Below, piece after piece: positions 11,400-23,420 of a stretch of DNA of 64,000 bases (position 1 is the stretch's first letter; every line of letters begins with the position of its first letter). Origin of the DNA: Topomyia yanbarensis (Eukaryota; Arthropoda; Insecta; Diptera; Culicidae); the NCBI RefSeq assembly GCF_030247195.1, contig NC_080672.1, forward strand, positions 371,388,166 to 371,452,165. Reading direction: 5' to 3'. The position numbers and the translations under genes were made by a program. The notes under the pieces are model-generated. The model was not told where the DNA came from. It saw only the letters and a program-made list of their open reading frames with translations, and searched no databases.

Positions 11400-12840
11400 C
11401 GGTGTAGATCAACTACCCAGCGAGCTATTAAAATACGGTGGTGAAACACTGGCTAGAGCGCTGCACTGGGTAATCGCTAAAATTTGGGAGGAGGAAATTC
11501 TTCCGGAGGAGTGGATGGAGGGTGTCGTTTGACCAATCTACAAAAAGGGTGACAAGTTGGATTGCTGCAACTACCACGCGATCACACTACTTAGCGCCGC
11601 CTACAAGGTCCTCTCCCAAATTCTTTGCCACCGATTGTCATCATTTGCAAGGGAGTTCATAGGGCACTACCACGCGGGATTCGTGGGTTGCCACCACGGA
11701 CCAAATATTCGCGATTCGGCAGGTTCTGTAGAAGTGCCGCGGCTACCACGTGCCCACTCATCACTTGTTAATCGATTTCAAATCGGCGTATGACACAATC
11801 GATCGAGATCAGCTATGGCGGATAATGCACGAATACGGTTTTCCGGATAAGCTAACACGATTAGTCAAAGCGACGATGGATCGGGTGATGTGCGTTGTTC
11901 GAGTATCAGGGACACTCTCGAGTCCCTTTGAATCTCGAAGAGGGTTACGGCAAGGAGATGGTCTATCATGCCTGCTGTTCAATGTTGCGTTCGAAGGTGT
12001 AATAAGGAGAGCGGGTATAGAAACGAGTGGCACGATCTTCAGGAAGTCCGTCCAGCTTCTTGGCTTCGCCGACGACATTGATATAATGGCACGGAACTTT
12101 GAGGCGATGTCGGAAACGTACTGAAAGCTGAAGCCAGCAGGATTGCACTTGCCATCAACGTTTCGAAGACAAAATACATGAGAGGAAGAGGTTCTAGAGA
12201 CGGCAATGTGAACCTACCATTCCGAGTTTGGATTGACGGTGACGAAATTGAGATGGTCGACGAATTCATGTATTTGGGCTCACTGGTAATCGCCGATAAT
12301 GATACCAGCAGAGAAATTCAGAGACGGATCTTGGCGGGAAATCGTGCCTACTTTGGACTCCGGAGGACAAAATTCGCATCCGCACGAAGTTGATTATCTA
12401 CAAGACGCTGATTAGACCGGTGGTCCTCTACGGCCACGAGACCTGGACTATGCTCGTGGAGGACCAACACGCCCTTGGCGTTTTCGAACGAAAGGAGTTG
12501 CGTACCATCTATGGTGGCGTGCAGATGGAAGACGGAACGTAGCGCAGGCGAATGAATCATGAGTTGCATCAGCTGCTGGAAGAACCATCCATCGTGCATA
12601 CGGCAAAAATAGGACATTTGCAGTTGGCTGGACACTATGTAAGAATGTCGGACGACGACTCGGAGAAGATGGTTCTTGAGGACGACCCTACAGGAACAAG
12701 AAAACAGAGCGCACAGCGAGTACGGTGGATCGACCAGATAGAGGACGACGGACCCTTCGAAGACTGCGAGGCTGGCGACAAGCAGCAATGGACCGAACGG
12801 AGTGGAGACGGATTCTGCATACAGCAAGAGACAATAAGGC
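11400..12840 (+). pseudogene. LINE reverse transcriptase domain, broken
   Basis: The reverse transcriptase is readable in pieces. PIYKKGDKLDCCNYHAITLL and YKVLSQILCHRL lie near 11534-11631, LIDFKSAYDTIDRDQLW (palm motif A) at about 11765-11818, RRGLRQGDGLSCLLFN at about 11939-11983, and the catalytic FADDIDIM (motif C with the Asp pair) at 12065-12088. Downstream are YLGSLVIADNDTS (about 12271) and a C-terminal WTMLVEDQHALGVFERK / RWIDQIEDD region. An in-frame TGA near 11530 and shifts near 11740, 12120 and 12390 inactivate it. The best intact run is 11750-12124. This is the copying enzyme of the LINE and lies directly downstream of the endonuclease. Confidence 0.85.
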
Positions 12841-12884
12841 TCTAGCCTGAACAGTAAGTAAGAGATGTCCACTAAAATAGAAGT

Positions 12885-13345
12885 CACCATCTTTGATTAA
12901 GACATGACTTCCGGAATTGACATCAACGCTATTTCAAAAATTCTCACATTGTTTTGGTAATTGAAAATTTTACTAAACCAAACTCGCCATCTTGGTCTTC
13001 GAAATGGCGTCAGACATCGATATTTGACATCTACTCGCCAATCCAAAAATACTCATATTGATGGCGCATTAGCGAATTCCACGGAACCGGAAGTCGCCAT
13101 CTTGGTTTTCAAAATGGCCTTTGACACTGATCTCTATCATGCGCTCAGTAAAATATACATACTGATTAGGTTATAGAGACCGGAAGTCGCCATCTTGGTA
13201 TTCCAAATGGCCTCAGACATTGATATTTGGGGTTTATTCGTCAAGTCTGTTGCAAAAATGCCCATATTGATCGGGTTTTAGAGAATTCCACTGTACCGGA
13301 AGGTGCCATCTTCGTTTTCCAAATGGCTCCAGACATGGAAAACTT
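12885..13345. repeat. Tandem CCATCTTGG repeats, about four units of ~135 bp
   Basis: Four consecutive segments contain GAANTCGCCATCTTGGTNTTCNAAATGGC followed by CAGACATNGAT and an AATACTCATATTGAT-like stretch. Clear units start near 12885, 12985, 13090 and 13185, and the array ends near 13340. The same unit is found at 6.1, 8.2, 18.4-19.1 and 22.5-22.7 kb. It is a tandem satellite-like family with no coding role visible. Confidence 0.6.
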
Positions 13346-14600
13346 GATCAAAAATCGTGTTTGTCTTTTGCCTTTAAAAGGACTTAGAAAAAAAATGTGT
13401 TAATTGCGAAAACCGTGCAAAAAAACCTTAGTGTATACAGCTTCATTCCCTAACGTTTCATAATGATTCCCAGTTTAAATATAAAAATGCTGCTTGAAAG
13501 CGAGTTATTTTATTACTGACATTCCTCTACCCCCTATCGGTGACGGTATCCCTGTGGGTCCCTATAGGGACAAACAAAAACCTCGGTACTGGGATAGCGG
13601 AGGCTTAACTGCTGAACGATTGGAACAACAACAAAACACACAACACCGTCAAAGGGATCCACTTTTAAGGCTCTTGCCGGAAGCAGGAAAGGGGATGCAA
13701 AACAACCAACCCATAACCAATGAAAAATGCAAATTTACTTGGAAATATGTTAACATCCTAGATTCCCCGGAACAAGAAACCTCCGAATACCATTAAAGCA
13801 AATGAATTTCAATTTTCCCATTTCAATCATAATTTTGACCCGAAAAATTCCGCCCCATGCTGCCTACGTACAATAATGGGCTAAAGATCACAGGGAAAAA
13901 CGTTCCCAAACAAGAAGCAAAACGCGCTGACGACGAGCCGAAGACAGAATTTTCCAGTGGGTGGTCGGCTTCCCGATTGATGCCAAGACAGCCTCATTTG
14001 TAATTCAAGAAACAATTTTCCAATTACTCAACTAGATCGTTCGCAACCTGCGTGTGTTTATCTTCTCATAAGGTTCTGATTCGCTGTCACTTTTTTTTGC
14101 TACTTCTTGCTCTCTTCTCGTCGTGTCGGTTGGATTAAACTCACCGTCCGTACGGCGAGAAGGGGGGGGGGAAGGAAAACCGTGATTTTTTTCCGCTTCT
14201 CATAGACACTGGATCACAACCAACCACCCACCCGGCCGCCGGAGGCTGCAGGTAACCAAACCTATACAAACAAGCGCTTTCACCTTCACATTTGACGAGG
14301 AAAAAGCAAAACAGGGCACGGACCACCCACCCTCCGGCATCAGCAAACCTGACGAATGCTCAACAGGTCCGGAGTCTGACGAAAGGGAAAATAAATGCGA
14401 ACCCAGATCAACAAGTGAAAAAGGGGGTTGTAAGAAGATAGGGACATTATGGAGTTGAATAGAGCCTTTTTTGTGCCTAGCGTATCCGTCGTGCGGAGAA
14501 AGGCTACGGAATCGGGTGAAAATTCAACAGACGTTTGGGGAGTTTCCGTACATTTGAGCAAATAACAAAATAATATAAAAAATATATACCGTAAATATTT
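13346..14600. other. Single-copy-looking DNA; possible minus-strand donor at 14139-14144
   Basis: This region is GC-richer than its surroundings between 13840 and 14560 and shows no repeat signature. On the minus strand, GGACG|GTGAGT occurs at 14145/14144, a good donor consensus. The preceding minus-strand frames (14141-14326 and 14340-14561) show no protein family. An alternative non-coding first exon of the proposed minus-strand gene is conceivable but unsupported. A poly-G run lies at 14162-14171. Confidence 0.25.
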
Positions 14601-14879
14601 TTTGGATCATAATAAGGTATGCGATTATTAATTAACTCGATTTTGTCGAATCAAGTGCTTTTAGAACAACCTGTCGTCACAAAAATATTTTTTTACCACA
14701 ACCTCGCTGTTGAAGAACCGATTGTACACCTCACTGAATCGCAAAAATTTCCAATAGTTACAGGACTCGTAATAAGCCTGAACGAGGCGAACCAACAACA
14801 AAGAATTGTTCTTCTAATTGGAACTGCAAATTTCGATTGGATTAAAGATTCTCGTTTATCTGGACGATAATACAGTCGA

Positions 14880-16235
14880 GCTAGTACGTCGGTGAAATAG
14901 TTCACGACTTTATGAATATTATTCATAAAACTAAAGGTCGTTTCGTGATGATATCAATGGGTTTGGGAACATTATTCAGTGTTCGACCATACGGCGTGAA
15001 CTGATCCATGATTTATTACATCTTGATCATGATCTTTGTTTATTGATCATAATCTGGTGTTCGTATTCGTAGTTGTGAACTAGTTCACAGAATCAAAACA
15101 GTCTGGATAATTTCAAATGAACTATTTCATTTGAATCCCTTCAATTCTCGAGAACTAATTCATTATCTCTATTACATTAGTCATGATTCAATGTTCGTGC
15201 TCGTGAAATAGTTCACAAAGCCATAAAATATTATTCACGTATTCGTGAACTGGTTCATGATTCCTGGTACATGATTCACGATCTATGTTGCGTGCATGTG
15301 ATATTTAGAAATTATCCCTAATCATTTTCAATTTCGTGCAACTCTACACTTGGTCATGAAATTTTCACGTGAACTATTTCACAAATCATTCGTGGAATCA
15401 TTTTTGTTCCATGCACTTTTTTATGAAATGCCATAAAGTTATGTCCAGCAGCTAGCGACTTAATAAGCGCGAGCAGCAGATATAAGAAAACTATTAGGAC
15501 CTCAAACATCGTTATTCATTCTAAAAGGTTCGTCGTGATGTCTGTTCAGAAAAGAAAACTGCGCTGAGCACAAAAATACATTATAGTGCCACAAATCGTG
15601 TTCGTGATATAATTCACAGAACAAGATACCGTTAATTAGTCGCACTTGTAGGATCTAGTTCATATTGCCACGTTAATCCGAGTGACAAAATTCGATAGTA
15701 ACCAAAATCGATCCTAACATCCCAACGTACATAAATCACTCTACTTGTGACTAAAATGTTACAATAACGTGAACAGAAATAACGAAAATCGAGTCTATGA
15801 TCATGAAATCATGAACTTAAATCACATCGCTCGTGACTAACATATCCAAAATCGTGACTAAGATCTTATAATCAAGAATATGAACCACTCTACTAATGAC
15901 TAAAATTTAGCGTGAATGAAAATTATAAAAATCGTGATTAAAATATTGAAATCATGAACGTTAATCATACTATTTTCCACAAAAATCCGCTAGTAAACTC
16001 ATGAATAAAATAGCACAGTAACATGATGAGAAATTACGAAAATTGCAAAAAAAGCTGCTGAAATCATGAACATCGATTAACTGTCGCCAATTTAAGTTGA
16101 TATAATTTAAACAAACCAGCGAATCCCTAGAGTATAAACTAAAAGTATAAAATCATAACAAAACCGATCCATACGTTCAAGTGTGACACCGTGTATTTTT
16201 GGCGTGAACTAGTTTATTTTTGAAACACAAATAGT
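14880..16235. repeat. Field of CATGAAC / GTGACTAA imperfect repeats, copy 1
   Basis: Motifs such as GTGAACTAGTTCAC-like palindromes (14890-15420) give way to repeated units containing AATCGTGACTAAGAT, AAATCATGAAC and AAATCAC (15600-16080). The end of the field (GGCGTGAACTAGTTT then GAAACACAAATAG, about 16200-16232) also closes the related field at 35985-36450. The unit spacing is irregular, roughly 55-95 bp. There is no coding frame. Confidence 0.55.
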
Positions 16236-16740
16236 TACATGAATACAAGGTTTGTTACTTATAATTTCAGGAACTTGGTTACGGTTTTCGTAAATCGTTC
16301 AGTTCACAAAAACGTGCTCTTTTCTCGTGAATTTATGCGCGGATTTTGTTTCCGTGTGCCACAAACTCAGCAGCCAATAGAGCCAGTGTCGAAGCTACTA
16401 CCAAGGACGAAGATTAACACTCGTGACTCGTAAGGGTAAGAAGTTAAGTAGAAGATCTGATCGCCAACGTCAAGACAGTAACCACAATGATGACACAAAC
16501 GCTTACGTCGACGACAGAGATGTAAGTGACCCCCGAGGTATAGTTGGCGGCGAGAAAGCAAATAATTCCCCGCCGCGAAAATAGATCTCTGTGGGTACGG
16601 TATGCGACACACTCTCACTATAAATTTTTCTTTTGTTTTATTTTTATTTTGTACTAAATGTGAATATATATAAAAAACCTAGGGCTCCGTGGACCTAGCG
16701 TATTGAGCCTTGTCCAAAAACGATTTAGAACAAATAGAGA
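16236..16740 (+). mobile_element. LINE 3'-end-like remnant
   Basis: The segment contains CCCCGCCGCGAAAATAGATC (16570-16589), and later AGGGCTCCGTGGACCTAGCG and TTGAGCCTTGTC. These correspond in order to CCGCGAAAGAAGGTCTCCG, ACGGCTCCGTTAAGCTACC and TGAGCCGTGTC in the 3' regions at 27540, 33300 and 35780. I infer a diverged 3' untranslated region of the same or a related non-LTR family. No reverse transcriptase is present. Confidence 0.45.
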
Positions 16741-17179
16741 ATTGTGTACTGTGACATTCAAAATGTAATTTTCACAAACCAAATCCAGTAAATCAATCAA
16801 GATAATAAACTCTTCAGTCCTGAGAGAATTTCCGCTTTTTATATATAGATCATCGTTGAATTAATAATTGTACGAGGAACAACAGCGGGCCGTCAAAACT
16901 TAATTTCATCTTCTTGCGACCTTTTAGTACTAAAACGGCTGGAGATTCGTCAGTTATTGGCCGGTTCATTTCCATCCTCTTTTTTTTAAATCGAGTTTTT
17001 TTTTTATGTTTTGAGTTCATCTCATCAGTAACTAGCGCCATCTGGGTGTCTAGTTAGACGATGTATCTGAACTAGTACCCAAATTAGCTTAGAAACAAAA
17101 AAAACAGAGAGATGTCATTTTCAAAACAATAAGTCTTCGTTGAAGTAAGAACAATATACTCAATCTCGCAAAAAATTAC
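16741..17179. other. Degenerate repeat, CAGTAACTAGCGCCA-type
   Basis: Around 17020-17090 the sequence TCAGTAACTAGCGCCATCTG and GTCTAGTTAGACGATGTATC is related to MITE-like copies at 21320-21535 and 26450-26640. The rest is AT-rich without recognisable content. Confidence 0.35.
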
Positions 17180-17183
17180 TTAA

Positions 17184-17822
17184 GGGGGGGGTGGGGATGC
17201 AAATGGTTTCAGCGTGAAAAATCACAGAACTTTAGAACTTTGCGCGAAACGAATTGATCGAAACTTTTGTACATTATAGTATGTCATTTCAAGAACATGC
17301 TGTAATTTCTCTATGCAAAAATATCGACAAACGACTCGGTGACTTAGCTTTTTGTAGAACGTTCTACGTAAAAAATACCTAACTCTTACGTTGAGTTTTT
17401 GAGATGAATTTTCAATTAAGGGGGATTTTTACTCATTTTAAATAAAAATTACTATTTTTCACGAAAAATGCCGCGTTTTTATGAGTAAACACCCCCATAA
17501 ATGAAAAATTATCCCAAAAACTCAACTTAGGGGTTAGCTATTTTTAACATAGAATGTGTATGCAAAGTTTGAAAGAAATCGGTTAAGTAGTTTTTGAATG
17601 GCAGGTAACACCGGAAATCATGTTTTTCCCAGAGCCGTTCTATAAAAAGCTTCGTCACCGAGTCGTTTGTCAATATTTTTGCAAATAAAAATTAAAGCGT
17701 GTTTTTGAAATGATACACTATAATGTACAAAAGTTTTGATAAATTTGGTTCACGCAATGTTCTAAAAAATCGCAAGGAATGTGTTTTTTCACGCTGAAAC
17801 CTTTAAACTGTCCCCCCCTCCC
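17184..17822. mobile_element. TTAA-flanked palindromic MITE, 639 bp
   Basis: TTAA occurs at 17180-17183 and 17823-17826. The ends are G-rich and C-rich respectively, and the two halves are inverted copies. For example, GGTTTCAGCGTGAAAAA near 17206 is mirrored near 17800, and CAAACGACTCGGTGAC near 17329 is mirrored near 17660. A partial copy of the right half is at 21890-22280. No coding capacity. TTAA duplication suggests piggyBac-type mobilisation. Confidence 0.65.
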
Positions 17823-17826
17823 TTAA

Positions 17827-18221
17827 TATATTGATCAAGGAAACCCCTAGTGGTACTACCTATTTTGTTCATCAACAATCCTAGTTTCATATGTTAAATT
17901 GTACTAAATAAACATCATAACAAATCCGAAAGAATTACCAGAACAAGTAATTCACCTGAAGCCGACAATGCACAAGCTTAGAGAAGGGAACGGTTTTTGT
18001 CGTTCGCTTCACGCTAGCAGAAGCAGCTTCGGTGATTTGAAGCAGAATAAATCTGTAGTGTGCATTAGTGTGACAAAAATGGTCCTCATCGGTTCAGCAC
18101 TGAATCAATTCGTTTGTTTTGAAGTTTGACCAAACTGGACAAGTCTGGTTACTGCGCTTTCGCCCTTGAAGTGTTTGTGGGATTTTTTTGATAATTTCCA
18201 TAGAAAAAACTCATTAGCTCA
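17827..18221. other. Unrecognised AT-rich DNA
   Basis: Lies between the 17.2-kb MITE and the large inverted-repeat shell. No open frame, no terminal repeats and no recognised family. Confidence 0.3.
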
Positions 18222-18354
18222 TACACTGGAACCTCCATTTGGGAACCAAACCGGGAGTTCGTAAATTGAATTAGTTCGTAAAAAAAGTTAGCTTCACATT
18301 CTTATTTCAATTCGTTTCGTCAAAGCAGTTCACAAAATTTAATGAATGTTAGTA

Positions 18355-19130
18355 TGTATGAATATTTTCGGACTAGGCTTAACAAGTAGATTGAAATGGA
18401 ACCATTTTGAAATCCAAGATGGCGACTTCTGATTGAGCAATATTCTCGATAACCCCTATTCATATGGATATTTTTGGAACGAGCTTGATAAATAGATGAT
18501 GGAAATTGATGTTTGGTGCCATTTTGGAAACCAAGATTGCGACTACCGGTCGAGCGAAATTTTCTATAACTCTATTCAAAAGGAAATTTTTGAAAATGAC
18601 TTGACGTAACCATAGGAGTATTTTTGAAAATTTTGATGAGTAGATTAAGGGAATTCAAAGTTGTACGTCATTATGAAGGCCAAGATGGCGACTTCCGGTT
18701 GAGCAAAATTTCCTTGAACCATATCATCACTATACCTATCCCTATATATCTACTACATTATTTTTCCACTCCGGTCATACTCATATTGTTGAGGTTATAA
18801 AGAAATTGCCGGATGCCGCCTTGTTGGTTTACACAATGACCGCTGATTTTAACCGAAAGTCGCTACTTTGGATTATGAAATGGCTTCAGAATCGGTTTCC
18901 GTTATTTACACATCCGCCCAACTCCGAAAATAACTATATTGTTGACTCGCCAGTATGGTTTTCCAAAAGGCTCTCGACATCGATTTCCGCCATCTACTCT
19001 CGTCAACCCCATTTCGAAAATACCCACATTGCTGATGATATAGATAGTTAATCTAAACCGGAAGCAGCCATCTTGGATTCCAAAATGGCTGCAGACATCG
19101 ATTTCCGTCATCTACTCAACCACTTCGTTC
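18355..19130. repeat. CCATCTTGG-family tandem repeats in the pogo-like shell
   Basis: Units with CCAAGATGGCGACTTCNGNT and GAGTAGATNNNGGAAATTGA occur in forward orientation up to about 18700. Units with CCATCTTGGATTCCAAAATG and CATCGATTTCCGTCATCTAC then occur in the opposite orientation to about 19130, so the array reverses near 18760. No gene. Confidence 0.5.
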
Positions 19131-21319
19131 CGCAAATACTTAACTTTTATTAATAACACGGTGTCTTTGTCGAACAACTTTATTAAAAAAATCGGCATCA
19201 ACGAAACTTCAGGATACGAAAGATCGGACTTTTCCCTCTCATTTATAGCTGACCGCAAAATAATCGCTCGGGGGGCCTAGAACAATTTTTCATTTAAAAG
19301 ATTTTTGCTTGAAAAATTAGGTTTTACAAGGACACTAGTTCAAGTTATTGCCACTAGGTGGTACTATAAACATTCAAATAATACTAAAATTGAGAATCTA
19401 ATAAAAAATTTAATTTTCTACAATTTTGTAGAAAAAAGTAAATCATCCGAGAAAGTTATTAACATTTTATCAATTTTCCGATTTCCGCGAGCCTACTGGT
19501 TACAACGTCAATTTGCTAGAACTCAGAAAAAAAATGTTGGGTTTAGATGAATAGTGTAGTCAGATGAATTTAAGTATTTGCAAAGTTCCATTTTAAAAGG
19601 AAAAATTATATTTTCAGATTCCGTCGGTTCTTGGGTGCCATCGATATTTTATAAACATGGAAGTGTTGAGAAATATTGATCAGACTTATTCGATACTTAC
19701 CTTTTGAAAATGTTGATTAAAATAGTAAACAGATTTTATTTGTTCTGTCTTCTTTATAATTTCTATTCTTTTATAAGGGATGGCTATTGTAATCAGGAAT
19801 TACCCCCTTCCTGATCAGATCCTGCCTGGTAGAACACAATTGGCTTAAATTCAAAACCTTCTATTTGAATGAACTTAATCAGACAATTCGAGTCATTGTA
19901 ACAAGTGACGGATTTTATTGCATCTTTTGATTGAAAATCCTGTTATTCCTTTCCAACATTAAAAGAAAGATCATAGCATGAGAAAAAACTTTGGGTTTTG
20001 GGGTTTCGCTTGCGCTCAATCCGCATTTTATTTCCAAAAGAAACACATTTCACAAAGTCTTAGAAACAAATCAAAACTAAGTTTCATGATTTTTTGAGAA
20101 AAAAATCTGGAAGCGTTACTCGCAAAACACGGATCACAACAGTAAACGAACAAGAAAGCATCACACTGAGCCTTACATTCAGTAAATTCTTCTAGTAATT
20201 TGAGTCTGTCAATTGAATATTTCTCGCATAATATAGGATAAGAGCGAAGATCGTATATCGGGAAACTGGAAACTCTGCCAAGAATCTGGAAACAGCAACA
20301 CCAGGCTTCTCAAATGACTAAATATCTAGTCAAATACGAATGTTCAAGTATAAAGGTTTAAATTTAAGCCAAATATATCTTGCAAGATGTTGATTGAAAA
20401 GGAGGTTTATTCAACATTACAGCAGCCATCCTCCAGAACGAGGAAAGAAATGAAAAAGAAGAAACGAATATATTTTGACAGAAAAAAACCGTTTTTATAC
20501 TATTTTACCCAACATGTTTGAAAAGTGTACCTATTTAATACAAATTGTATCTATTATTCTCTTATCTCATTGGTCATAAGATATCTTTGGTGCGCAAGAA
20601 CTAGTGGAATGTGGCATTATGTGTTTTTTCCGCTTTAAGGTGGGACTTTGTCAGCACTCAGATTCCTCTGAATACAATTAAAGCAAACCATTTTTAACAA
20701 ATGAAAATATTTTTTGAAATCGGTTTTTTTACCAGACTCTACGCAAATCCTAAATTTTGATAAATTTTTTATAACTTTCCGGGAGATTTTAGATCGGCTT
20801 ATAGTTTTCTACTTAGTTGTAGATAATAAATTTTCCCATCAAATTCTAATTTTTAGTACTACTTCAATGGTTATAGCAATACCTAGTGGCAAAAATGTCA
20901 AACAGTTTTATTGCAAATCCTAAATTTTCAAAAAAAAAAATTAAAAGAAAGTTGTTCTGGGGCTCCCGATCGATTATTTTACATTTGGTTGCAAATGAAA
21001 GAAAAAAGTCCATTCTATCACATACTGAAGTTTTAGAGATTTTTTTTTCGAAAAAACTTGTTCTACCAAATACACCGTGAGTATATTGTATACAACTTCA
21101 CACGGTATTGCACGTAGTCAAACTTTTTTTTTACGAATTTAGTCCTTGGTTGGTCTCGAATCTAGTTCGTAAAAAAAGTTACGTAAGTCGATTATTTCGT
21201 AAAAAAAGTTCGTATATGGGGGAAAATATTGTTTCCAGTAATCCATGACCAAACGGCCATATTTTATTTAGTAATATTCATTAGAATATGTTCATATTCT
21301 GTCACTCTTCTTGATTAGT
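19131..21319. other. AT-rich interior of the shell, no gene recognised
   Basis: Short open frames of 60-80 residues only; none resembles a transposase. Repeated TTCGTAAAAAAAGTT motifs at 18282-18296 and 21165-21210 echo the shell's own terminal sequence and suggest internal copies of end sequence. Confidence 0.35.
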
Positions 21320-21535
21320 TAAAGTATAGTGTTTTAGTATTTCGGATTCTCCTTGTCAGTAACTAACATCAACTTAATACCAAATATTCGCTAGATAGAC
21401 ACTGAAATCCGAATGAATTTTTGGATTTTAGTGTCTAACTGGCGCCAATTTGGTGCTGGTTTGGACTTATCTAACTAGCATTGAGTTGGTGTTTGTTACT
21501 GACGAGAATCCGAAACACTAAAAAAACATACTTTA
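21320..21535. mobile_element. Small MITE, GGATTCTC...GAGAATCC ends
   Basis: The left end TAAAGTATAGTGTTTTAGTA then TTTCGGATTCTC is mirrored by the right end, which contains GAGAATCCGAAACACTAAA and CATACTTTA. The interior contains TTGGCGCCAATTTGG-type sequence and CAGTAACTAAC. Related sequence is at 17020-17090 and 26450-26640. About 216 bp, non-coding. Confidence 0.55.
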
Positions 21536-21784
21536 TGTAAGCTCTTGTGTCCTTATGCACAAAAATTTAGTCTCATTCAAAATTTTTCGCTACTGACAAA
21601 TTTGCATAGATTATTCGTACTATGTACTAATATTCTTCTTAATGTACTATTACCTCCTCATTTTTTGACAAAACAGTAAAGTTCATGATATTCGAAGCCA
21701 TGTTTGGCCCCATTCAAAACAGGCAAAGGGATCACTTCGTTAAAAGTTTAATAACTAAAAGATAACAGTTACATCAATATTCTT

Positions 21785-21827
<43 letters not shown>

Positions 21828-21876
21828 TATATTTATTAATTTATTAATTAATTTATTTATTTATTTATTTATTATT
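21785..21876. repeat. (TTTA)n microsatellite
   Basis: About 92 bp of nearly uninterrupted TTTA units, with a TATATATT and ATTAATTA interruption in the middle. Confidence 0.9.
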
Positions 21877-21889
21877 AGTCAATCAGGGT

Positions 21890-22285
21890 TTTTTTTAACC
21901 ATTCGAAAGAAAAAATACTATCTTTCACGAAAAATGCCGCCATTTTTTGAGTCAAAAACCTCTTGAATTGAAGATTGTCTTAAAACCTTAACGCAGGGGT
22001 TAGGTATATCTTACATAGAATGTGTATGCAAAGTTTGAAATAAATCTGTTAAATAGATTTTAAATGGCAGGTCACACTGCAAATAGTGTTTTTTCCAGAG
22101 ACATTCTACAAAAAGCTTCGCCTCCGAGTCGCTTGCGGATACTTTTGCATAGAAAAATTACAGAATGTTTTTGAAATGATACTTTATAATGCACAAAAGT
22201 ATTGATCAATTCACTCCACTCAAATTTCTAAAAAAATCGCCAAAAAGTGTTGTTTTTTTCACGCTGACACCCTTACCCGCATATG
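21890..22285. mobile_element. Half copy of the 17.2-kb palindromic MITE
   Basis: Matches the right half of 17184-17822 in order: ACGAAAAATGCCGCC, then TTACATAGAATGTGTATGCA, AAGCTTCGCCTCCGAGTCG and finally TTTTTTCACGCTGACACCCTTA. The left half is missing, replaced by DNA just after the TTTA run. Confidence 0.6.
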
Positions 22286-22439
22286 CTCTTAAACCTGATT
22301 ACGGAATGGAAAATGTAATTTGTTATATGAAATCACTGATGATGTACAATGATTCATATAAACAGGTGTCGAGCTCACTAAAAAAAAAAATGACGTTTCT
22401 ATGGTAGCTAAATATGCTCAGTGGATTTCAGCTTATATA

Positions 22440-22745
22440 CCTGGTATAAACCAAAAAAAATATGGATATTTTCGGAAAGAAGTTAACGAGTAGATGATGG
22501 AAACCGACGCATCTAAACTTTTTGAAATATTAGATGGTGACTTCTGGTTGAGAAAAATATTGATGGTATCGCCAACCCCGTTCCAAATATATCAATATAG
22601 TTGAGATTTTAAAAAGTTTTGCTCAACCGAAAGTTCTTATGTAGGATTTCTAAATGGCATCACTCATCGATTTCCGTCATCTACCTTTCAAGCCCGTTCC
22701 AAAAAAATCCCTATCGTCAGAGTTTTGAACAATTTTGTTCAACCC
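22440..22745. repeat. CCATCTTGG-family repeat, right side of shell
   Basis: Contains TTAGATGGTGACTTCTGG and, in opposite sense, GGATTTCTAAATGGC with CATCGATTTCCGTCATCTAC. This mirrors the arrangement at 18355-19130. Confidence 0.45.
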
Positions 22746-22804
22746 TCCAGAAATATTCAATTTACGAACTCCGGGGTTGGTTCGTAAATGGAGGTTCCAG
22801 TGTA

Positions 22805-23408
22805 AGCTTCGATTTAAATGTCCTGTCAACCAAAATAAATAAAACCTGGTACTATATTTATTGTCAGTTCTGAATATGACTGGATTCATTTTCTCGCCAA
22901 CCACTTCTTCGCAGTCAACCATGTCTCTCTGGTTGTCGTTTACGTCCATATCATCATCTTGATTACTGCCTTGATGCTAGCGATCAGATGTTTTCCCTAG
23001 CTTCTTGTCCTTGCGGGTCACGAGTGTGAACTCTCCATTCTTAGTAGTAGCTTCGTCACTGGTGGTTGAGTTTGAGTTGAGTTGAGTTGAGTCACAAATT
23101 TGGCATCCGTTTGTAGTTCAGGTAATGATATTGGAGCCTGTGTGCTGGCATACCTTTCAGGAGATCGACCATGTGCCGTTGGTTCACAGAACTGGCACGT
23201 ATTAGTTTGTCCTTGATATGTACAGAGAAATCGCCGTGTAATCGGGTCACTCCCTTCGGTTTTGTTCTTCAGGGAGGAGGTATTGGGTTAATCTACCCGC
23301 ATTCTTATCACAAAAACATCATTTGATGTACCTGGAAACTAGTTTCCCCATATGAACGGCTGGCGTCCAAAAGGGGCTAACCCACATTTTGCATTTTTTA
23401 CAGGAAAT
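22805..23408. other. Unrecognised DNA with GAGTT repeat
   Basis: Contains a GAGTT/GTTGA pentamer run at 23065-23092. No gene and no terminal repeats were recognised. Confidence 0.35.
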
Positions 23409-23420
23409 GGAAAAACTTCC

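Larger units (their letters stand above)
9179..12861 (+). mobile_element. RTE-like non-LTR retrotransposon (LINE), near full length, degenerate
   Basis: The element lies between 12-bp direct repeats GAGATGTCCACT at 9167-9178 and 12862-12873, a target-site duplication expected from target-primed reverse transcription. It ends in GTAAGTAAGA, a short TAAG-type tail. A 5' region with two near-copies of CGTCTGTTCNCCATGTTAGG (9397-9460) precedes endonuclease and reverse-transcriptase coding sequence. Removing the nested insertion 10002-10410 leaves about 3.3 kb, close to the usual RTE length. The coding region is broken by several stops and frameshifts (for example a TGA at about 11530), so it is not autonomous. 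Clade assignment is from memory of CFDP2/BovB-type endonuclease-RT proteins and could be another related clade. Confidence 0.8.
18224..22802. mobile_element. 4.6-kb TA-flanked pogo-like shell with nested repeats
   Basis: The left end CACTGGAACCTCCATTTGGG continues ACCAAACCGGGAGTTCGTAAA. The right end, read on the opposite strand, is CACTGGAACCTCCATTTACG, then ACCAACCCCGGAGTTCGTAAA. The inverted repeat is thus about 45 bp, flanked by TA at 18222-18223 and 22803-22804. TA duplication and CACTGGAACCTCC ends resemble Tc1/mariner-pogo elements. No transposase is visible. The interior holds CCATCTTGG repeats at both sides, a small MITE, a TTTA microsatellite and half of the 17.2-kb MITE. It may be one inflated non-autonomous copy or two copies in opposite orientation. 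Confidence 0.55.

Noticed and set aside
22189..22407. 72-codon frame at 22189
   Set aside because: It starts inside the half copy of the palindromic MITE.
18224..22802. A functional pogo-like transposase gene
   Set aside because: No frame longer than about 90 codons and no DDE-type context inside the shell.
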